Positions 10,036 through 23,216 of a stretch of DNA of 37,006 bases are shown piece after piece. Each line of letters opens with the position of its first letter. The stretch's first letter is position 1. Both the position numbers and the translations under genes were made by a program. Origin of the DNA: Liolophura sinensis (taxonomy: Eukaryota; Mollusca; Polyplacophora; Chitonida; Chitonidae). The notes under the pieces were generated by a model. The model was not told the origin of the DNA. It did no database searches and saw only the letters and a list, made by a program, of their open reading frames with translations. The DNA lies in NCBI RefSeq assembly GCF_032854445.1, contig NW_027018350.1:1-37006 (forward strand). Direction: 5' to 3'.

Positions 10036-10585
10036 TTGAATGATCATTTATGTCATAATCACGTGCCCAGCAACGGCTCTTACTCCATGGAAACCAGGGA
10101 AATTTGCAATTTTTCAACAGCTGCCGATGCCTGGCTCAATTCCTCATCTTTTGGCACCTTACTGAAGTGGGTCAGTGTTCAGTTGTACTTTTTACAGCAG
10201 ACTGTATCAAGTACCTTGTGGTTTTCACGTACAAATGGTGTGGTTTTTCTACACGTAGATAAAGACATTGAGATTGTCTTGCACTTAGAAGTAAGGCAAT
10301 TGCTGGGTGAGTTAAATGGGCTTAGCCCAAAAGATTTGACGTCTTCTGGGCTACCGAAGGGCACATAACTTATAGTCAAAAGTTGAATATAGTAATGACC
10401 AGTCGCGATTGTACAGAGTGCAGTGTAGCCGATTTCAATTAACAAAAAGACCAGGCAAAAATGCAAAAGTGGAAAAACTGTTCCAGTGCTGCTGGTAAGA
10501 GGCTAATCCGACGTATTTTGTGACGACAAATCGAATGATGCAAACCGCGTTGTTCTCCGACCAATACTTTTGCCTGTAGTGACAA
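10036..10585 (+). repeat. M18, class B unit with inserted A
   Basis: 550 bp. First of six units with CCCAAAAG (one extra A after +288). +501 A, +516 T. Confidence 0.97.
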
Positions 10586-11134
10586 TTGAATGATCATTTA
10601 TGTCATAATCACGTGCCCAGTAACGGCTCTTACTCCATGGAAACCAGGGAAATTTGCAATTTTTCAACAGCTGCCGATGCCTGGCTCAATTCCCCATCTT
10701 TTGGCACCTTATTCATGTGGGTCAGTGTTCAGTTGTACTTTTTACAGCAGACTGTATTACATACCTTGTGGTTTTCACGTACAAATGGTGTGGTTTTTCT
10801 ACACGTAGATAAAGACATTGAGATTGTCTTGCACTTAGAAGTAAGGCAATTGCTGGGTGAGTTAAATGGGCTTAGCCGAAAGATTTGACGTCTTCTGGGC
10901 TACCGAAGGGCACATAACTTATAGTCAAAAGTTGAATATAGTAATGACCAGTCGCGATTGTACAGAGTGCAGTGTAGCCGATTTCAATTAACAAAAAGAC
11001 CAGGCAAAAATGCAAAAGTGGAAAATCTGTTCCAGTGCTGCTGGTAAGAGGCTAATCCGACGTATTTTGTGACGACAAATCGAATGGTGCAAACCGCGTT
11101 GCTCTCCGACCAATACTTTTGCCTGTAGTGACAA
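10586..11134 (+). repeat. M19, class C unit
   Basis: 549 bp. CCCAGTAACGG near the start, TATTACATACC after the box, private AGCCGAAAG, +440 T. Confidence 0.97.
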
Positions 11135-11683
11135 TTGAATGATCATTTATGTCATAATCACGTGCCCAGCAACGGCTCTTACTCCATGGAAACCAGGGAA
11201 ATTTGCAATTTTTCAACAGCTGCCGATGCCTGGCTCAATTCCTCATCTTTTGGCACCTTACTGAAGTGGGTCAGTGTTCAGTTGTACTTTTTACAGCAGA
11301 CTGTATCAAGTACCTTGTGGTTTTCACGTACAAATGGTGTGGTTTTTCTACACGTAGATAAAGACATTGAGATTGTCTTGCACTTAGAAGTAAGGCAATT
11401 GCTGGCTGAGTTAAATGGGCTTGGCCCAAAGATTTGACGTCTTCTGGGCTACCGAAGGGCACATAACTTATAGTCAAAAGTTGAATATAGTAATGACCAG
11501 TCGCGATTGTACAGAGTGCAGTGTAGCCGATTTCAATTAACAAAAAGACCAGGCAAAAATGCAAAAGTGGAAAATCTGTTCCAGTGCTGCTGGTAAGAGG
11601 CTAATCCGACGTATTTTGTGACGACAAATCGAATGGTGCAAACCGCGTTGCTCTCCGACCAATACTTTTGCCTGTAGTGACAA
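11135..11683 (+). repeat. M20, class B unit
   Basis: 549 bp. +288 G, +440 T; private GCTGGCTGAG. Confidence 0.97.
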
Positions 11684-12232
11684 TTGAATGATCATTTATG
11701 TCATAATCACGTGCCCAGCAACGGCTCTTACTCCATGGAAACCAGGGAAATTTGCAATTTTTCAACAGCTGCCGATGCCTGGCTCAATTCCTCATCTTTT
11801 GGCACCTTACTGAAGTGGGTCAGTGTTCAGTTGTACTTTTTACAGCAGACTGTATCAAGTACCTTGTGGTTTTCACGTACAAATGGTGTGGTTTTTCTAC
11901 ACGTAGATAAAGACATTGAGATTGTCTTGCACTTAGAAGTAAGGCAATTGCTGGGTGAGTTAAATGGGCTTGGCCCAAAGATTTGACGTCTTCTGGGCTA
12001 CCGAAGGGCACATAACTTATAGTCAAAAGTTGAATATAGTAATGACCAGTCGCGATTGTACAGAGTGCAGTGTAGCCGATTTCAATTAACAAAAAGACCA
12101 GGCAAAAATGCAAAAGTGGAAAAACTGTTCCAGTGCTGCTGGTAAGAGGCTAATCCGACGTATTTTGTGACGACAAATCGAATGGTGCAAACCGCGTTGC
12201 TCTCCGACCAATACTTTTGCCTGTAGTGACAA
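11684..12232 (+). repeat. M21, class B unit
   Basis: 549 bp. +288 G only, as M15 and M25. Confidence 0.97.
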
Positions 12233-12782
12233 TTGAATGATCATTTATGTCACAATCACGTGCCCAGCAACGGCTCTTACTCCATGGAAACCAGGGAAAT
12301 TTGCAATTTTTCAACAGCTGCCGATGCCTGGCTCAATTCCTCATCTTTTGGCACCTTACTGAAGTGGGTCAGTGTTCAGTTGTACTTTTTTACAGCAGAC
12401 TGTATCAAGTACCTTGTGGTTTTCACGTACAAATGGTGTGGTTTTTCTACACGTAGATAAAGACATTGAGATTGTCTTGCACTTAGAAGTAAGGCAATTG
12501 CTGGGTGAGTTAAATGGGCTTGGCCCAAAGATTTGACGTCTTCTGGGCTACCGAAGGGCACATAACTTATAGTCAAAAGTTGAATATAGTAATGACCAGT
12601 CGCGATTGTACAGAGTGCAGTGTAGCCGATTTCAATTAACAAAAAGACCAGGCAAAAATGCAAAAGTGGAAAATCTGTTCCAGTGCTGCTGGTAAGAGGC
12701 TAATCCGACGTATTTTGTGACGACAAATCGAATGGTGCAAACCGCGTTGCTCTCCGACCAATACTTTTGCCTGTAGTCACAA
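12233..12782 (+). repeat. M22, class B unit
   Basis: 550 bp. +288 G, +440 T; private GTCACAATC and GTAGTCAC; one extra T in the run after GTAC. Confidence 0.97.
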
Positions 12783-13331
12783 TTGAATGATCATTTATGT
12801 CATAATCACGTGCCCAGCAACGGCTCTTACTCCATGGAAACCAGGGAAATTTGCAATTTTTCAACAGCTGCCGATGCCTGGCTCAATTCCTCATCTTTTG
12901 GCACCTTACTGAAGTGGGTCAGTGTTCAGTTGTACTTTTTACAGCAGACTGTATCAAGTACCTTGTGGTTTTCACGTACAAATGGTGTGGTTTTTCTACA
13001 CGTAGATAAAGACATTGAGATTGTCTTGCACTCAGAAGTAAGGCAATTGCTGGGTGAGTTAAATGGGCTTGGCCCAAAGATTTGACGTCTTCTGGGCTAC
13101 CGAAGGGCACATAACTTATAGTCAAAAGTTGAATATAGTAATGACCAGTCGCGATTGTACAGAGTGCAGTGTAGCCGATTTCAATTAACAAAAAGACCAG
13201 GCAAAAATGCAAAAGTGGACAAACTGTTCCAGTGCTGCTGGTAAGAGGCTAATCCGACGTATTTTGTGACGACAAATCGAATGATGCAAACCGCGTTGTT
13301 CTCCGACCAATACTTTTGCCTGTAGTGACAA
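12783..13331 (+). repeat. M23, class B unit
   Basis: 549 bp. +288 G, private CACTCAGAAG and GTGGACAAACTG, +501 A, +516 T (the tail that leads into class C). Confidence 0.97.
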
Positions 13332-13880
13332 TTGAATGATCATTTATGTCATAATCACGTGCCCAGTAACGGCTCTTACTCCATGGAAACCAGGGAAATT
13401 TGCAATTTTTCAACAGCTGCCGATGCCTGGCTCAATTCCCCATCTTTTGGCACCTTATTCATGTGGGTCAGTGTTCAGTTGTACTTTTTACAGCAGACTG
13501 TATTACATACCTTGTGGTTTTCACGTACAAATGGTGTGGTTTTTCTACACGTAGATAAAGACATTGAGATTGTCTTGCACTTAGAAGTAAGGCAATTGCT
13601 GGGTGAGTTAAATGGGCTTAGCCCAAAGATTTGACGTCTTCTGGGCTACCGAAGGGCACATAACTTATAGTCAAAAGTTGAATATAGTAATGACCAGTCG
13701 CGATTGTACAGAGTGCAGTGTAGCCGATTTCAATTAACAAAAAGACCAGGCAAAAATGCAAAAGTGGAAAATCTGTTCCAGTGCTGCTGGTAAGAGGCTA
13801 ATCCGACGTATTTTGTGACGACAAATCGAATGGTGCAAACCGCGTTGCTCTCCGACCAATACTTTTGCCTGTAGTGACAA
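13332..13880 (+). repeat. M24, class C unit
   Basis: 549 bp. CCCAGTAACGG, TATTACATACC, +440 T. Confidence 0.97.
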
Positions 13881-14429
13881 TTGAATGATCATTTATGTCA
13901 TAATCACGTGCCCAGCAACGGCTCTTACTCCATGGAAACCAGGGAAATTTGCAATTTTTCAACAGCTGCCGATGCCTGGCTCAATTCCTCATCTTTTGGC
14001 ACCTTACTGAAGTGGGTCAGTGTTCAGTTGTACTTTTTACAGCAGACTGTATCAAGTACCTTGTGGTTTTCACGTACAAATGGTGTGGTTTTTCTACACG
14101 TAGATAAAGACATTGAGATTGTCTTGCACTTAGAAGTAAGGCAATTGCTGGGTGAGTTAAATGGGCTTGGCCCAAAGATTTGACGTCTTCTGGGCTACCG
14201 AAGGGCACATAACTTATAGTCAAAAGTTGAATATAGTAATGACCAGTCGCGATTGTACAGAGTGCAGTGTAGCCGATTTCAATTAACAAAAAGACCAGGC
14301 AAAAATGCAAAAGTGGAAAAACTGTTCCAGTGCTGCTGGTAAGAGGCTAATCCGACGTATTTTGTGACGACAAATCGAATGGTGCAAACCGCGTTGCTCT
14401 CCGACCAATACTTTTGCCTGTAGTGACAA
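13881..14429 (+). repeat. M25, class B unit
   Basis: 549 bp. +288 G only. Confidence 0.97.
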
Positions 14430-14978
14430 TTGAATGATCATTTATGTCATAATCACGTGCCCAGCAACGGCTCTTACTCCATGGAAACCAGGGAAATTTG
14501 CAATTTTTCAACAGCTGCCGATGCCTGGCTCAATTCCGCATCTTTTGGTACCTTATTCATGTGGGTCTGTGTTCAGTTGTACTTTTTACAGCAGACTGTA
14601 TCAAGTACCTTGTGGTTTTCACGTACAAATGGTGTGGTTTTTCTACACGTAGATAAAGACATTGAGATTGTCTTGCACTTAGAAGTAAGGCAATTGCTGG
14701 GTGAGTTAAATGGGCTTAGCCCAAAGATTTGACGTCTTCTGGGCTACCGAAGGGCACATAACTTATAGTCAAAAGTTGAATATAGTAATGACCAGTCGCG
14801 ATTGTACAGAGTACAGTGTAGCCGATTTCAATTAACAAAAAGACCAGGCAAAAATGCAAAAGTGGAAAAACTGTTCCAGTGCTGCTGGTAAGAGGCTAAT
14901 CCGACGTATTTTGTGACGACAAATCGAATGGTGCAAACCGTGTTGCTCTCCGACCAATACTTTTGGCTGTAGTGACAA
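14430..14978 (+). repeat. M26, class A unit with mixed box
   Basis: 549 bp. Box reads GCA/TTCATG/TGTGTT, with the last position from class B. Private TTTGGTACC. +383 A, +511 T, +536 G. Confidence 0.97.
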
Positions 14979-15527
14979 TTGAATGATCATTTATGTCATA
15001 ATCACGTGCCCAGCAACGGCTCTTACTCCATGGAAACCAGGGAAATTTGCAATTTTTCAACAGCTGCCGATGCCTGGCTCAATTCCTCATCTTTTGGCAC
15101 CTTACTGAAGTGGGTCAGTGTTCAGTTGTACTTTTTACAGCAGACTGTATCAAGTACCTTGTGGTTTTCACGTACAAATGGTGTGGTTTTTCTACACGTA
15201 GATAAAGACATTGAGATTGTCTTGCACTTAGAAGTAAGGCAATTGCTGGGTGAGTTAAATGGGCTTGGCCCAAAGATTTGACGTCTTCTGGGCTACCGAA
15301 GGGCACATAACTTATAGTCAAAAGTTGAATATAGTAATGACCAGTCGCGATTGTACAGAGTGCAGTGTAGCCGATTTCAATTAACAAAAAGACCAGGCAA
15401 AAATGCAAAAGTGGAAAATCTGTTCCAGTGCTGCTGGTAAGAGGCTAATCCGACGTATTTTGTGACGACAAATCGAATGGTGCAAACCGCGTTGCTCTCC
15501 GACCAATACTTTTGCCTGTAGTGACAA
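14979..15527 (+). repeat. M27, class B unit
   Basis: 549 bp. +288 G, +440 T, as M17. Confidence 0.97.
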
Positions 15528-16077
15528 TTGAATGATCATTTATGTCATAATCACGTGCCCAGCAACGGCTCTTACTCCATGGAAACCAGGGAAATTTGCA
15601 ATTTTTCAACAGCTGCCGATGCCTGGCTCAATTCCTCATCTTTTGGCACCTTACTGAAGTGGGTCAGTGTTCAGTTGTACTTTTTACAGCAGACTGTATC
15701 AAGTACCTTGTGGTTTTCACGTACAAATGGTGTGGTTTTTCTACACGTAGATAAAGACATTGAGATTGTCTTGCACTTAGAAGTAAGGCAATTGCTGGGT
15801 GAGTTAAATGGGCTTAGCCCAAAAGATTTGACGTCTTCTGGGCTACCGAAGGGCACATAACTTATAGTCAAAAGTTGAATATAGTAATGACCAGTCGCGA
15901 TTGTACAGAGTGCAGTGTAGCCGATTTCAATTAACAAAAAGACCAGGCAAAAATGCAAAAGTGGAAAAACTGTTCCAGTGCTGCTGGTAAGAGGCTAATC
16001 CGACGTATTTTGTGACGACAAATCGAATGATGCAAACCGCGTTGTTCTCCGACCAATACTTTTGCCTGTAGTGACAA
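15528..16077 (+). repeat. M28, class B unit with inserted A
   Basis: 550 bp. CCCAAAAG insertion, +501 A, +516 T. Opens the left copy of the 7-unit duplication. Confidence 0.97.
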
Positions 16078-16626
16078 TTGAATGATCATTTATGTCATAA
16101 TCACGTGCCCAGTAACGGCTCTTACTCCATGGAAACCAGGGAAATTTGCAATTTTTCAACAGCTGCCGATGCCTGGCTCAATTCCCCATCTTTTGGCACC
16201 TTATTCATGTGGGTCAGTGTTCAGTTGTACTTTTTACAGCAGACTGTATTACATACCTTGTGGTTTTCACGTACAAATGGTGTGGTTTTTCTACACGTAG
16301 ATAAAGACATTGAGATTGTCTTGCACTTAGAAGTAAGGCAATTGCTGGGTGAGTTAAATGGGCTTAGCCCAAAGATTTGACGTCTTCTGGGCTACCGAAG
16401 GGCACATAACTTATAGTCAAAAGTTGAATATAGTAATGACCAGTCGCGATTGTACAGAGTGCAGTGTAGCCGATTTCAATTAACAAAAAGACCAGGCAAA
16501 AATGCAAAAGTGGAAAATCTGTTCCAGTGCTGCTGGTAAGAGGCTAATCCGACGTATTTTGTGACGACAAATCGAATGGTGCAAACCGCGTTGCTCTCCG
16601 ACCAATACTTTTGCCTGTAGTGACAA
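16078..16626 (+). repeat. M29, class C unit
   Basis: 549 bp. CCCAGTAACGG, TATTACATACC, +440 T. Confidence 0.97.
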
Positions 16627-17175
16627 TTGAATGATCATTTATGTCATAATCACGTGCCCAGCAACGGCTCTTACTCCATGGAAACCAGGGAAATTTGCAA
16701 TTTTTCAACAGCTGCCGATGCCTGGCTCAATTCCTCATCTTTTGGCACCTTACTGAAGTGGGTCAGTGTTCAGTTGTACTTTTTACAGCAGACTGTATCA
16801 AGTACCTTGTGGTTTTCACGTACAAATGGTGTGGTTTTTCTACACGTAGATAAAGACATTGAGATTGTCTTGCACTTAGAAGTAAGGCAATTGCTGGGTG
16901 AGTTAAATGGGCTTAGCCCAAAGATTTGACGTCTTCTGGGCTACCGAAGGGCACATAACTTATAGTCAAAAGTTGAATATAGTAATGACCAGTCGCGATT
17001 GTACAGAGTGCAGTGTAGCCGATTTCAATTAACAAAAAGACCAGGCAAAAATGCAAAAGTGGAAAATCTGTTCCAGTGCTGCTGGTAAGAGGCTAATCCG
17101 ACGTATTTTGTGACGACAAATCGAATGGTGCAAACCGCGTTGCTCTCCGACCAATACTTTTGCCTGTAGTGACAA
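16627..17175 (+). repeat. M30, class B unit
   Basis: 549 bp. +440 T only. Confidence 0.97.
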
Positions 17176-17724
17176 TTGAATGATCATTTATTTCATAATC
17201 ACATGCCCAGCAACGGCTCTTACTCCATGGAAACCAGGGAAATTTGCAATTTTTCAACAGCTGCCGATGCCTGGCTCAATTCCTCATCTTTTGGCACCTT
17301 ACTGAAGTGGGTCAGTGTTCAGTTGTACTTTTTACAGCAGACTGTATCAAGTACCTTGTGGTTTTCACGTACAAATGGTGTGGTTTTTCTACACGTAGAT
17401 AAAGACATTGAGATTGTCTTGCACTTAGAAGTAAGGCAATTGCTGGGTGAGTTAAATGGGCTTAGCCCAAAGATTTGACGTCTTCTGGGCTACCGAAGGG
17501 CACATAACTTATAGTCAAAAGTTGAATATAGTAATGACCAGTCGCGATTGTACAGAGTGCAGTGTAGCCGATTTCAATTAACAAAAAGACCAGGCAAAAA
17601 TGCAAAAGTGGAAAATCTGTTCCAGTGCTGCTGGTAAGAGGCTAATCCGACGTATTTTGTGACGACAAATCGAATGGTGCAAACCGCGTTGCTCTCCGAT
17701 CAATACTTTTGCCAGTAGTGACAA
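17176..17724 (+). repeat. M31, class B unit, E-box lost
   Basis: 549 bp. TTTCATAATCACATG near the start (two changes shared only with M38), +440 T, private CCGATCAAT, +538 A. Confidence 0.97.
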
Positions 17725-18273
17725 TTGAATGATCATTTATGTCATAATCACGTGCCCAGCAACGGCTCTTACTCCATGGAAACCAGGGAAATTTGCAATT
17801 TTTCAACAGCTGCCGATGCCTGGCTCAATTCCGCATCTTTTGGCACCTTATTCATGTGGGTCTGTGGTCAGTTGTACTTTTTACAGCAGACTGTATCAAG
17901 TACCTTGTGTTTTTCACGTACAAATGGTGTGGTTTTTCTACACGTAGATAAAGACATTGAGATTGTCTTGCACTTAGAAGTAAGGCAATTGCTGGGTGAG
18001 TTAAATGGGCTTAGCCCAAAGATTTGACGTCTTCTGGGCTACCGAAGGGCACATAACTTATAGTCAAAAGTTGAATATAGTAATGACCAGTGGCGATTGT
18101 ACAGAGTGCAGTGTAGCCGATTTCAATTAACAAAAAGACCAGGCAAAAGTGCAAAAGTGGAAAAACTGTTCCAGTGCTGCTGGTAAGAGGCTAATCCGAC
18201 GTATTTTGTGACGACAAATCGAATGGTGCAAACCGCGTTGCTCTCCGACCAATACTTTTGGCTGTAGTGACAA
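17725..18273 (+). repeat. M32, class A unit
   Basis: 549 bp. +185 T, +367 G, GGCAAAAGTGC, +536 G. Confidence 0.97.
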
Positions 18274-18822
18274 TTGAATGATCATTTATGTCATAATCAC
18301 GTGCCCAGCAACGGCTCTTACTCCATGGAAACCAGGGAAATTTGCAATTTTTCAACAGCTGCCGATGCCTGGCTCAATTCCGCATCTTTTGGCACCTTAT
18401 TCATGTGGGTCTGTGGTCAGTTGTACTTTTTACAGCAGACTGTATCAAGTACCTTGTGTTTTTCACGTACAAATGGTCTGGTTTTTCTACACGTAGATAA
18501 AGACATTGAGATTGTCTTGCACTTAGAAGTAAGGCAATTGCTGGGTGAGTTAAATGGGCTTAGCCCAAAGATTTGACGTCTTCTGGGCTACCGAAGGGCA
18601 CATAACTTATAGTCAAAAGTTGAATATAGTAATGACCAGTGGCGATTGTACAGAGTGCAGTGTAGCCGATTTCAATTAACAAAAAGACCAGGCAAAAGTG
18701 CAAAAGTGGAAAAACTGTTCCAGTGCTGCTGGTAAGAGGCTAATCCGACGTATTTTGTGACGACAAATCGAATGGTGCAAACCGCGTTGCTCTCCGACCA
18801 ATACTTTTGGCTGTAGTGACAA
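18274..18822 (+). repeat. M33, class A unit
   Basis: 549 bp. +185 T, GGTCTGG (+204 C), +367 G, GGCAAAAGTGC, +536 G. Confidence 0.97.
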
Positions 18823-19372
18823 TTGAATGATCATTTATGTCATAATCACGTGCCCAGCAACGGCTCTTACTCCATGGAAACCAGGGAAATTTGCAATTTT
18901 TCAACAGCTGCCGATGCCTGGCTCAATTCCGCATCTTTTGGCACCTTATTCATGTGGGTCTGTGGTCAGTTGTACTTTTTACAGCAGACTGTATCAAGTA
19001 CCTTTTGTTTTTCACGTACAAATGGTGTGGTTTTTTCTACACGTAGATAAAGACATTGAGATTGTCTTGCACTTAGAAGTAAGGCAATTGCTGGGTGAGT
19101 TAAATGGGCTTAGCCCAAAGATTTGACGTCTTCTGGGTTACCGAAGGGCACATAACTTATAGTCAAAAGTTGAATATAGTAATGACCAGTCGCGATTGTA
19201 CAGAGTACAGTGTAGCCGATTTCAATTAACAAAAAGACCAGGCAAAAATGCAAAAGTGGAAAAACTGTTCCAGTGCTGCTGGTAAGAGGCTAATCCGACG
19301 TATTTTGTGACGAGAAATCGAATGGTGCAAACCGTGTTGCTCTCCGACCAATACTTTTGGCTGTAGTGACAA
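18823..19372 (+). repeat. M34, class A unit
   Basis: 550 bp. CCTTTTGTTTTTC (shared with M61), extra T near 19030, M3-type tail (+314 T, +383 A, +490 G, +511 T, +536 G). Confidence 0.97.
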
Positions 19373-19922
19373 TTGAATGATCATTTATGTCATAATCACG
19401 TGCCCAGCAACGGCTCTTACTCCATGGAAACCAGGGAAATTTGCAATTTTTCAACAGCTGCCGATGCCTGGCTCAATTCCTCATCTTTTGGCACCTTACT
19501 GAAGTGGGTCAGTGTTCAGTTGTACTTTTTACAGCAGACTGTATCAAGTACCTTGTGGTTTTCACGTACAAATGGTGTGGTTTTTCTACACGTAGATAAA
19601 GACATTGAGATTGTCTTGCACTTAGAAGTAAGGCAATTGCTGGGTGAGTTAAATGGGCTTAGCCCAAAAGATTTGACGTCTTCTGGGCTACCGAAGGGCA
19701 CATAACTTATAGTCAAAAGTTGAATATAGTAATGACCAGTCGCGATTGTACAGAGTGCAGTGTAGCCGATTTCAATTAACAAAAAGACCAGGCAAAAATG
19801 CAAAAGTGGAAAAACTGTTCCAGTGCTGCTGGTAAGAGGCTAATCCGACGTATTTTGTGACGACAAATCGAATGATGCAAACCGCGTTGTTCTCCGACCA
19901 ATACTTTTGCCTGTAGTGACAA
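19373..19922 (+). repeat. M35, class B unit with inserted A
   Basis: 550 bp. CCCAAAAG insertion, +501 A, +516 T. Counterpart of M28. Confidence 0.97.
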
Positions 19923-20471
19923 TTGAATGATCATTTATGTCATAATCACGTGCCCAGTAACGGCTCTTACTCCATGGAAACCAGGGAAATTTGCAATTTT
20001 TCAACAGCTGCCGATGCCTGGCTCAATTCCCCATCTTTTGGCACCTTATTCATGTGGGTCAGTGTTCAGTTGTACTTTTTACAGCAGACTGTATTACATA
20101 CCTTGTGGTTTTCACGTACAAATGGTGTGGTTTTTCTACACGTAGATAAAGACATTGAGATTGTCTTGCACTTAGAAGTAAGGCAATTGCTGGGTGAGTT
20201 AAATGGGCTTAGCCCAAAGATTTGACGTCTTCTGGGCTACCGAAGGGCACATAACTTATAGTCAAAAGTTGAATATAGTAATGACCAGTCGCGATTGTAC
20301 AGAGTGCAGTGTAGCCGATTTCAATTAACAAAAAGACCAGGCAAAAATGCAAAAGTGGAAAATCTGTTCCAGTGCTGCTGGTAAGAGGCTAATCCGACGT
20401 ATTTTGTGACGACAAATCGAATGGTGCAAACCGCGTTGCTCTCCGACCAATACTTTTGCCTGTAGTGACAA
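19923..20471 (+). repeat. M36, class C unit
   Basis: 549 bp. CCCAGTAACGG, TATTACATACC, +440 T. Counterpart of M29. Confidence 0.97.
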
Positions 20472-21020
20472 TTGAATGATCATTTATGTCATAATCACGT
20501 GCCCAGCAACGGCTCTTACTCCATGGAAACCAGGGAAATTTGCAATTTTTCAACAGCTGCCGATGCCTGGCTCAATTCCTCATCTTTTGGCACCTTACTG
20601 AAGTGGGTCAGTGTTCAGTTGTACTTTTTACAGCAGACTGTATCAAGTACCTTGTGGTTTTCACGTACAAATGGTGTGGTTTTTCTACACGTAGATAAAG
20701 ACATTGAGATTGTCTTGCACTTAGAAGTAAGGCAATTGCTGGGTGAGTTAAATGGGCTTAGCCCAAAGATTTGACGTCTTCTGGGCTACCGAAGGGCACA
20801 TAACTTATAGTCAAAAGTTGAATATAGTAATGACCAGTCGCGATTGTACAGAGTGCAGTGTAGCCGATTTCAATTAACAAAAAGACCAGGCAAAAATGCA
20901 AAAGTGGAAAATCTGTTCCAGTGCTGCTGGTAAGAGGCTAATCCGACGTATTTTGTGACGACAAATCGAATGGTGCAAACCGCGTTGCTCTCCGACCAAT
21001 ACTTTTGCCTGTAGTGACAA
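20472..21020 (+). repeat. M37, class B unit
   Basis: 549 bp. +440 T. Counterpart of M30. Confidence 0.97.
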
Positions 21021-21569
21021 TTGAATGATCATTTATTTCATAATCACATGCCCAGCAACGGCTCTTACTCCATGGAAACCAGGGAAATTTGCAATTTTTC
21101 AACAGCTGCCGATGCCTGGCTCAATTCCTCATCTTTTGGCACCTTACTGAAGTGGGTCAGTGTTCAGTTGTACTTTTTACAGCAGACTGTATCAAGTACC
21201 TTGTGGTTTTCACGTACAAATGGTGTGGTTTTTCTACACGTAGATAAAGACATTGAGATTGTCTTGCACTTAGAAGTAAGGCAATTGCTGGGTGAGTTAA
21301 ATGGGCTTAGCCCAAAGATTTGACGTCTTCTGGGCTACCGAAGGGCACATAACTTATAGTCAAAAGTTGAATATAGTAATGACCAGTCGCGATTGTACAG
21401 AGTGCAGTGTAGCCGATTTCAATTAACAAAAAGACCAGGCAAAAATGCAAAAGTGGAAAATCTGTTCCAGTGCTGCTGGTAAGAGGCTAATCCGACGTAT
21501 TTTGTGACGACAAATCGAATGGTGCAAACCGCGTTGCTCTCCGACCAATACTTTTGCCAGTAGTGACAA
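21021..21569 (+). repeat. M38, class B unit, E-box lost
   Basis: 549 bp. TTTCATAATCACATG, +440 T, +538 A. Counterpart of M31 without CCGATCAAT. Confidence 0.97.
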
Positions 21570-22118
21570 TTGAATGATCATTTATGTCATAATCACGTGC
21601 CCAGCAACGGCTCTTACTCCATGGAAACCAGGGAAATTTGCAATTTTTCAACAGCTGCCGATGCCTGGCTCAATTCCGCATCTTTTGGCACCTTATTCAT
21701 GTGGGTCTGTGGTCAGTTGTACTTTTTACAGCAGACTGTATCAAGTACCTTGTGTTTTTCACGTACAAATGGTCTGGTTTTTCTACACGTAGATAAAGAC
21801 ATTGAGATTGTCTTGCACTTAGAAGTAAGGCAATTGCTGGGTGAGTTAAATGGGCTTAGCCCAAAGATTTGACGTCTTCTGGGCTACCGAAGGGCACATA
21901 ACTTATAGTCAAAAGTTGAATATAGTAATGACCAGTGGCGAGTGTACAGAGTGCAGTGTAGCCGATTTCAATTAACAAAAAGACCAGGCAAAAATGCAAA
22001 AGTGGAAAAACTGTTCCAGTGCTGCTGGTAAGAGGCTAATCCGACGTATTTTGTGACGACAAATCGAATGATGCAAACCACGTTGTTCTCCGACCAATAC
22101 TTTTGCCAGTAGTGACAA
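21570..22118 (+). repeat. M39, class A mosaic unit
   Basis: 549 bp. Preceded by the M31-type +538 A as M32 is, but carries +204 C specific to M33. +185 T, +367 G, private GGCGAGTG, then +501 A, +510 A, +516 T, +538 A. Confidence 0.97.
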
Positions 22119-22667
22119 TTGAATGATCATTTATGTCATAATCACGTGCCCAGTAACGGCTCTTACTCCATGGAAACCAGGGAAATTTGCAATTTTTCAA
22201 CAGCTGCCGATGCCTGGCTCAATTCCCCATCTTTTGGCACCTTATTCATGTGGGTCAGTGTTCAGTTGTACTTTTTACAGCAGACTGTATCACATACCTT
22301 GTGGTTTTCACGTACAAATGGTGTGGTTTTTCTACACGTAGATAAAGACATTGAGATTGTCTTGCACTTAGAAGTAAGGCAATTGCTGGGTGAGTTAAAT
22401 GGGCTTAGCCCAAAGATTTGACGTCTTCTGGGCTACCGAAGGGCACATAACTTATAGTCAAAAGTTGAATATAGTAATGACCAGTCGCGATTGTACAGAG
22501 TGCAGTGTAGCCGATTTCAATTAACAAAAAGACCAGGCAAAAATGCAAAAGTGGAAAATCTGTTCCAGTGCTGCTGGTAAGAGGCTAATCCGACGTATTT
22601 TGTGACGACAAATCGAATGGTGCAAACCGCGTTGCTCTCCGACCAATACTTTTGCCTGTAGTGACAA
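22119..22667 (+). repeat. M40, class C unit
   Basis: 549 bp. CCCAGTAACGG, TATCACATACC (one base different from other class C units), +440 T. Confidence 0.97.
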
Positions 22668-23216
22668 TTGAATGATCATTTATGTCATAATCACGTGCCC
22701 AGCAACGGCTCTTACTCCATGGAAACCAGGGAAATTTGCAATTTTTCAACAGCTGCCGATGCCTGGCTCAATTCCTCATCTTTTGGCACCTTACTGAAGT
22801 GGGTCAGTGTTCAGTTGTACTTTTTACAGCAGACTGTATCAAGTACCTTGTGGTTTTCACGTACAAATGGTGTGGTTTTTCTACACGTAGATAAAGACAT
22901 TGAGATTGTCTTGCACTTAGAAGTAAGGCAATTGCTGGGTGAGTTAAATGGGCTTGGCCCAAAGATTTGACGTCTTCTGGGCTACCGAAGGGCACATAAC
23001 TTATAGTCAAAAGTTGAATATAGTAATGACCAGTCGCGATTGTACAGAGTGCAGTGTAGCCGATTTCAATTAACAAAAAGACCAGGCAAAAATGCAAAAG
23101 TGGAAAATCTGTTCCAGTGCTGCTGGTAAGAGGCTAATCCGACGTATTTTGTGACGACAAATCGAATGGTGCAAACCGCGTTGCTCTCCGACCAATACTT
23201 TTGCCTGTAGTGACAA
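22668..23216 (+). repeat. M41, class B unit
   Basis: 549 bp. +288 G, +440 T. Confidence 0.97.

Larger units (their letters stand above)
8938..16626 (+). repeat. 10-unit spaced tetramer (M16-M19 / M26-M29)
   Basis: Class A(+185 G), B(+288 G, +440 T), B with inserted A, then class C occurs twice, 5492 bases apart. A third copy at M52-M55 (28708-30904) ends in an A/B hybrid instead of class C. Confidence 0.82.
15528..21569 (+). repeat. 7-unit higher-order duplication (M28-M31 / M35-M38)
   Basis: M28-M31 and M35-M38 show the same marker series at an offset of 3845 bases: inserted-A class B, class C, class B with +440 T, then class B with CACATG and +538 A. The only marker difference I found is CCGATCAAT in M31. 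Tails before M28 and M35 differ, so the left boundary lies close to the unit start. To the right the match continues into M32/M39. Confidence 0.88.
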
